Shown here piece after piece: positions 3,643-5,351 of a stretch of 5,351 bases of DNA (position 1 is its first letter; each line of letters begins with the position of its first letter). A program made the translations under genes and the position numbers. The stretch comes from Chloroflexota bacterium (GTDB lineage: Bacteria; Chloroflexota; UBA6077), in contig JAJYNT010000066.1 in NCBI GenBank assembly GCA_021786215.1, forward strand, positions 1 to 5,351, given 5' to 3'. Under the pieces are notes generated by a model that saw only the letters and a program-made list of their open reading frames with translations, was not told the origin of the DNA and ran no database searches.

Positions 3643-5351
3643 TGCCCGTAACCCGCGAGCTGTTGGATGAGGTTGCTCTCACCCCCGAGGAGTACGATCT
3701 GATTGTGGCGAAGCTCGGCCGGGAGCCGAACCGGGTGGAGCTGGGCATGTTCGGCGCCATGTGGAGCGAGCACTGCGGATACAAGAACTCACGCCCGGTG
3801 TTGCGTCTCTTCCCTACCAAGGGCCCCAGGGTGCTTCAGGGGCCGGGCGAGAACGCCGGGGCGGTGGACATCGGCGATGGGCTAGCGGTCGTCCTCAAGA
3901 TCGAATCGCACAACCATCCCAGCGCCGTGGAGCCCTATCAGGGGGCTGCGACCGGTGTCGGCGGGATCGTGCGCGATATCTTCACGATGGGGGCTCGTCC
4001 CATCGCCCTTCTGGACTCCCTGCGCTTCGGCCCACCGACGGAGCGGCGCAACCAGTACCTGGTATCCGGTGTGGTGGGAGGCATCGCCGGCTATGGCAAC
4101 TGCCTGGGGGTGCCCACGGTGGCCGGGGAGGTGTACTTCGAGGACTCATACTCCGGCAATCCGCTGGTCAATGCCATGTGCGTGGGATTGGTGCGGGCCG
4201 GCCAGATCGTGCGGGCCACCGCGAGCGGGGTGGGCAACCCGGTGATCCTGGTGGGAGCCGACACCGGCCGAGATGGGATCCACGGGGCCACCTTCGCCTC
4301 CGTGGAGCTGAACGAGCGCTCCGAGGAGCGGCGGCCGGCCGTTCAGGTTGGCAACCCGTTCCTGGAAAAGCTGCTGATCGAGGCCTGCCTGGAGCTGCTC
4401 CAGACCGACTACGTGGTGGGGATGCAGGATCTCGGGGCGGCGGGGTTGACCAGCTCCGCCGTCGAGATGGCCGGCCGAGGCGGCAGCGGCATCGACATCG
4501 ATCTGCTTAAGGTCTCACGTCGAGAGAAGGGTATGACCCCCTACGAGCTTATGCTCTCCGAATCGCAGGAGCGGATGCTGGTGGTTGCCCGACAGGGCCA
4601 GGAGGGGAAGGTGCAGCAGCTGTTCGCTCGCTGGGGCCTTCATTCCGATCTGATCGGGATGGTCACCGACGACGGTCTGGTGAGGGTGCGTGAAGGGGAG
4701 CAGGTGGTGGCGGAGATCCCCGCCCCGCTGCTGACCGACGAGACCCCGGTGTACCATCGGGAAGGCACTCGACCAGCCTACCTCGCGGAGGCTCACCGGT
4801 TCGATCTTTCGACCGTTCCAATCAGGACCGAATACAGCCAGACCCTTCTCGATCTCCTTGCATCCCCCAATCTGTGCAGCCGGCGGCCCATCTACCAGCA
4901 GTACGATCACATGGTGCAGACCAACACGGTGGTGCTGCCCGGGGAGGGCGATGCCGCCGTGTTGCGGGTGAAAGGCACTCGCAAGGGACTTGCCCTGACC
5001 ACCGACGGAAACGGCCGCTACTGTTACCTGGAGCCGCGATCCGGCGGCATGATAGCGGTAGCTGAAGCGGCACGGAATTTGGTGTGCACCGGGGCGGAAC
5101 CGCTTGCAGTGACCGATTGTCTCAACTATGGCAATCCCGAGAAGCCGGAAGTCTTTTATACCTTCCGAGAGAGCGTGGCAGGGATGGCCGATGCCTGCGA
5201 GCGGCTGGGGATACCGGTGGTCAGCGGCAACGTCAGTCTCTACAACGAGAACAACGGATCGGCCATCTATCCGACTCCCGTGGTGGGTATGGTGGGCCTG
5301 CTTGAGAACGTTGGGCATGCCACCGGCATGGCTTTCAGGGAACCCGGTGAC
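3642..5351 (+). CDS. purL: FGAM synthase large subunit PurL (small type), 3' truncated by window end
   Basis: PurL binds ATP and formylglycinamide ribonucleotide and uses ammonia from PurQ to make FGAM, in a complex with PurQ and PurS. The first 570 residues are present and open through the last base; bacterial small-type PurL is usually about 720-760 residues, so roughly three quarters is here. Motifs in order are [11 protein letters not shown] (40-50) with the conserved His44, KIESHNHPS (86-94), and [20 protein letters not shown] (101-120). Further on are [19 protein letters not shown] in the first synthase half and TTDGNGRY, then [11 protein letters not shown], in the second half. The N-terminus lacks the extra domain of large proteobacterial PurL, which implies dependence on separate PurS and PurQ. 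The ATG at 3642 overlaps the purQ stop (TGATG), with AGGAG at 3629-3633, so the two genes are translationally coupled. No frameshift is visible. Confidence 0.96.
   Translation, partial: MPVTRELLDEVALTPEEYDLIVAKLGREPNRVELGMFGAMWSEHCGYKNSRPVLRLFPTKGPRVLQGPGENAGAVDIGDGLAVVLKIESHNHPSAVEPYQGAATGVGGIVRDIFTMGARPIALLDSLRFGPPTERRNQYLVSGVVGGIAGYGNCLGVPTVAGEVYFEDSYSGNPLVNAMCVGLVRAGQIVRATASGVGNPVILVGADTGRDGIHGATFASVELNERSEERRPAVQVGNPFLEKLLIEACLELLQTDYVVGMQDLGAAGLTSSAVEMAGRGGSGIDIDLLKVSRREKGMTPYELMLSESQERMLVVARQGQEGKVQQLFARWGLHSDLIGMVTDDGLVRVREGEQVVAEIPAPLLTDETPVYHREGTRPAYLAEAHRFDLSTVPIRTEYSQTLLDLLASPNLCSRRPIYQQYDHMVQTNTVVLPGEGDAAVLRVKGTRKGLALTTDGNGRYCYLEPRSGGMIAVAEAARNLVCTGAEPLAVTDCLNYGNPEKPEVFYTFRESVAGMADACERLGIPVVSGNVSLYNENNGSAIYPTPVVGMVGLLENVGHATGMAFREPGD

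Noticed and set aside
3761..4510. Forward ORF of 249 codons
   Set aside because: It is a shadow frame of purL, Gly/Arg-rich from the high GC content, while the purL frame encodes a well-conserved enzyme.
4515..5318. Reverse ORF of 267 codons (and a similar 261-codon one at 2773-3558)
   Set aside because: Both are antisense to purL and purQ coding sequence, a common artefact in GC-rich genes. They show no family motif or ribosome site.
1..5351. CRISPR array, phage defence cluster or insertion sequence
   Set aside because: There are no regularly spaced repeats, no Cas, transposase or integrase genes, and no terminal repeats with target duplications. The only defence-like unit is the toxin-antitoxin pair.

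Overview
The window comes from a GC-rich bacterium. The base composition, the GTG and TTG starts, the small-type PurL and the intergenic repeats are compatible with Chloroflexota or a similar lineage, but this placement is a low-confidence inference. No single marker here fixes the taxon.

The left part (about 250-1520) looks accessory. A strong sigma70-type promoter with a perfect 8-bp inverted repeat just downstream drives a two-gene operon. The first gene encodes an XRE-family helix-turn-helix antitoxin and the second a HigB/RelE (Gp49-like) toxin, and they overlap by one base. Next comes a gene-free stretch ending in what reads as the 3' half only of a selenocysteine tRNA: UCA anticodon loop, long variable arm, T arm, 8-nt acceptor strand and encoded CCA. 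No matching 5' half lies in front of it. This is the usual footprint of an integrative element recombined into the anticodon loop of a tRNA gene, so 1454-1520 is a candidate attachment site, with mobile DNA to the left and older chromosome to the right. A perfect 17-bp inverted repeat abuts the CCA and may be the original tRNA terminator.

The middle part (1520-1955) has no large gene but is structured. It holds the 17-bp hairpin, a pair of tandem GC-rich hairpins, a promoter, a 23-codon ORF behind a near-perfect Shine-Dalgarno sequence, and a 15-bp terminator-like hairpin just before the biotin ligase gene. Promoter, mini-ORF and hairpin in this order suggest an attenuated leader for birA.

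The right part (1955-5351) is ordinary housekeeping DNA: birA (biotin-protein ligase without a repressor domain), purQ, and the first 570 codons of purL, which runs off the window. PurQ and PurL belong to formylglycinamidine ribonucleotide (FGAM) synthase, the fourth step of de novo purine synthesis; the third subunit gene, purS, is not next to them here. The striking feature is at the purQ-purL junction. PurQ continues about 55 residues past the normal family end through an array of palindromic and direct repeats, and its stop codon overlaps the purL start.
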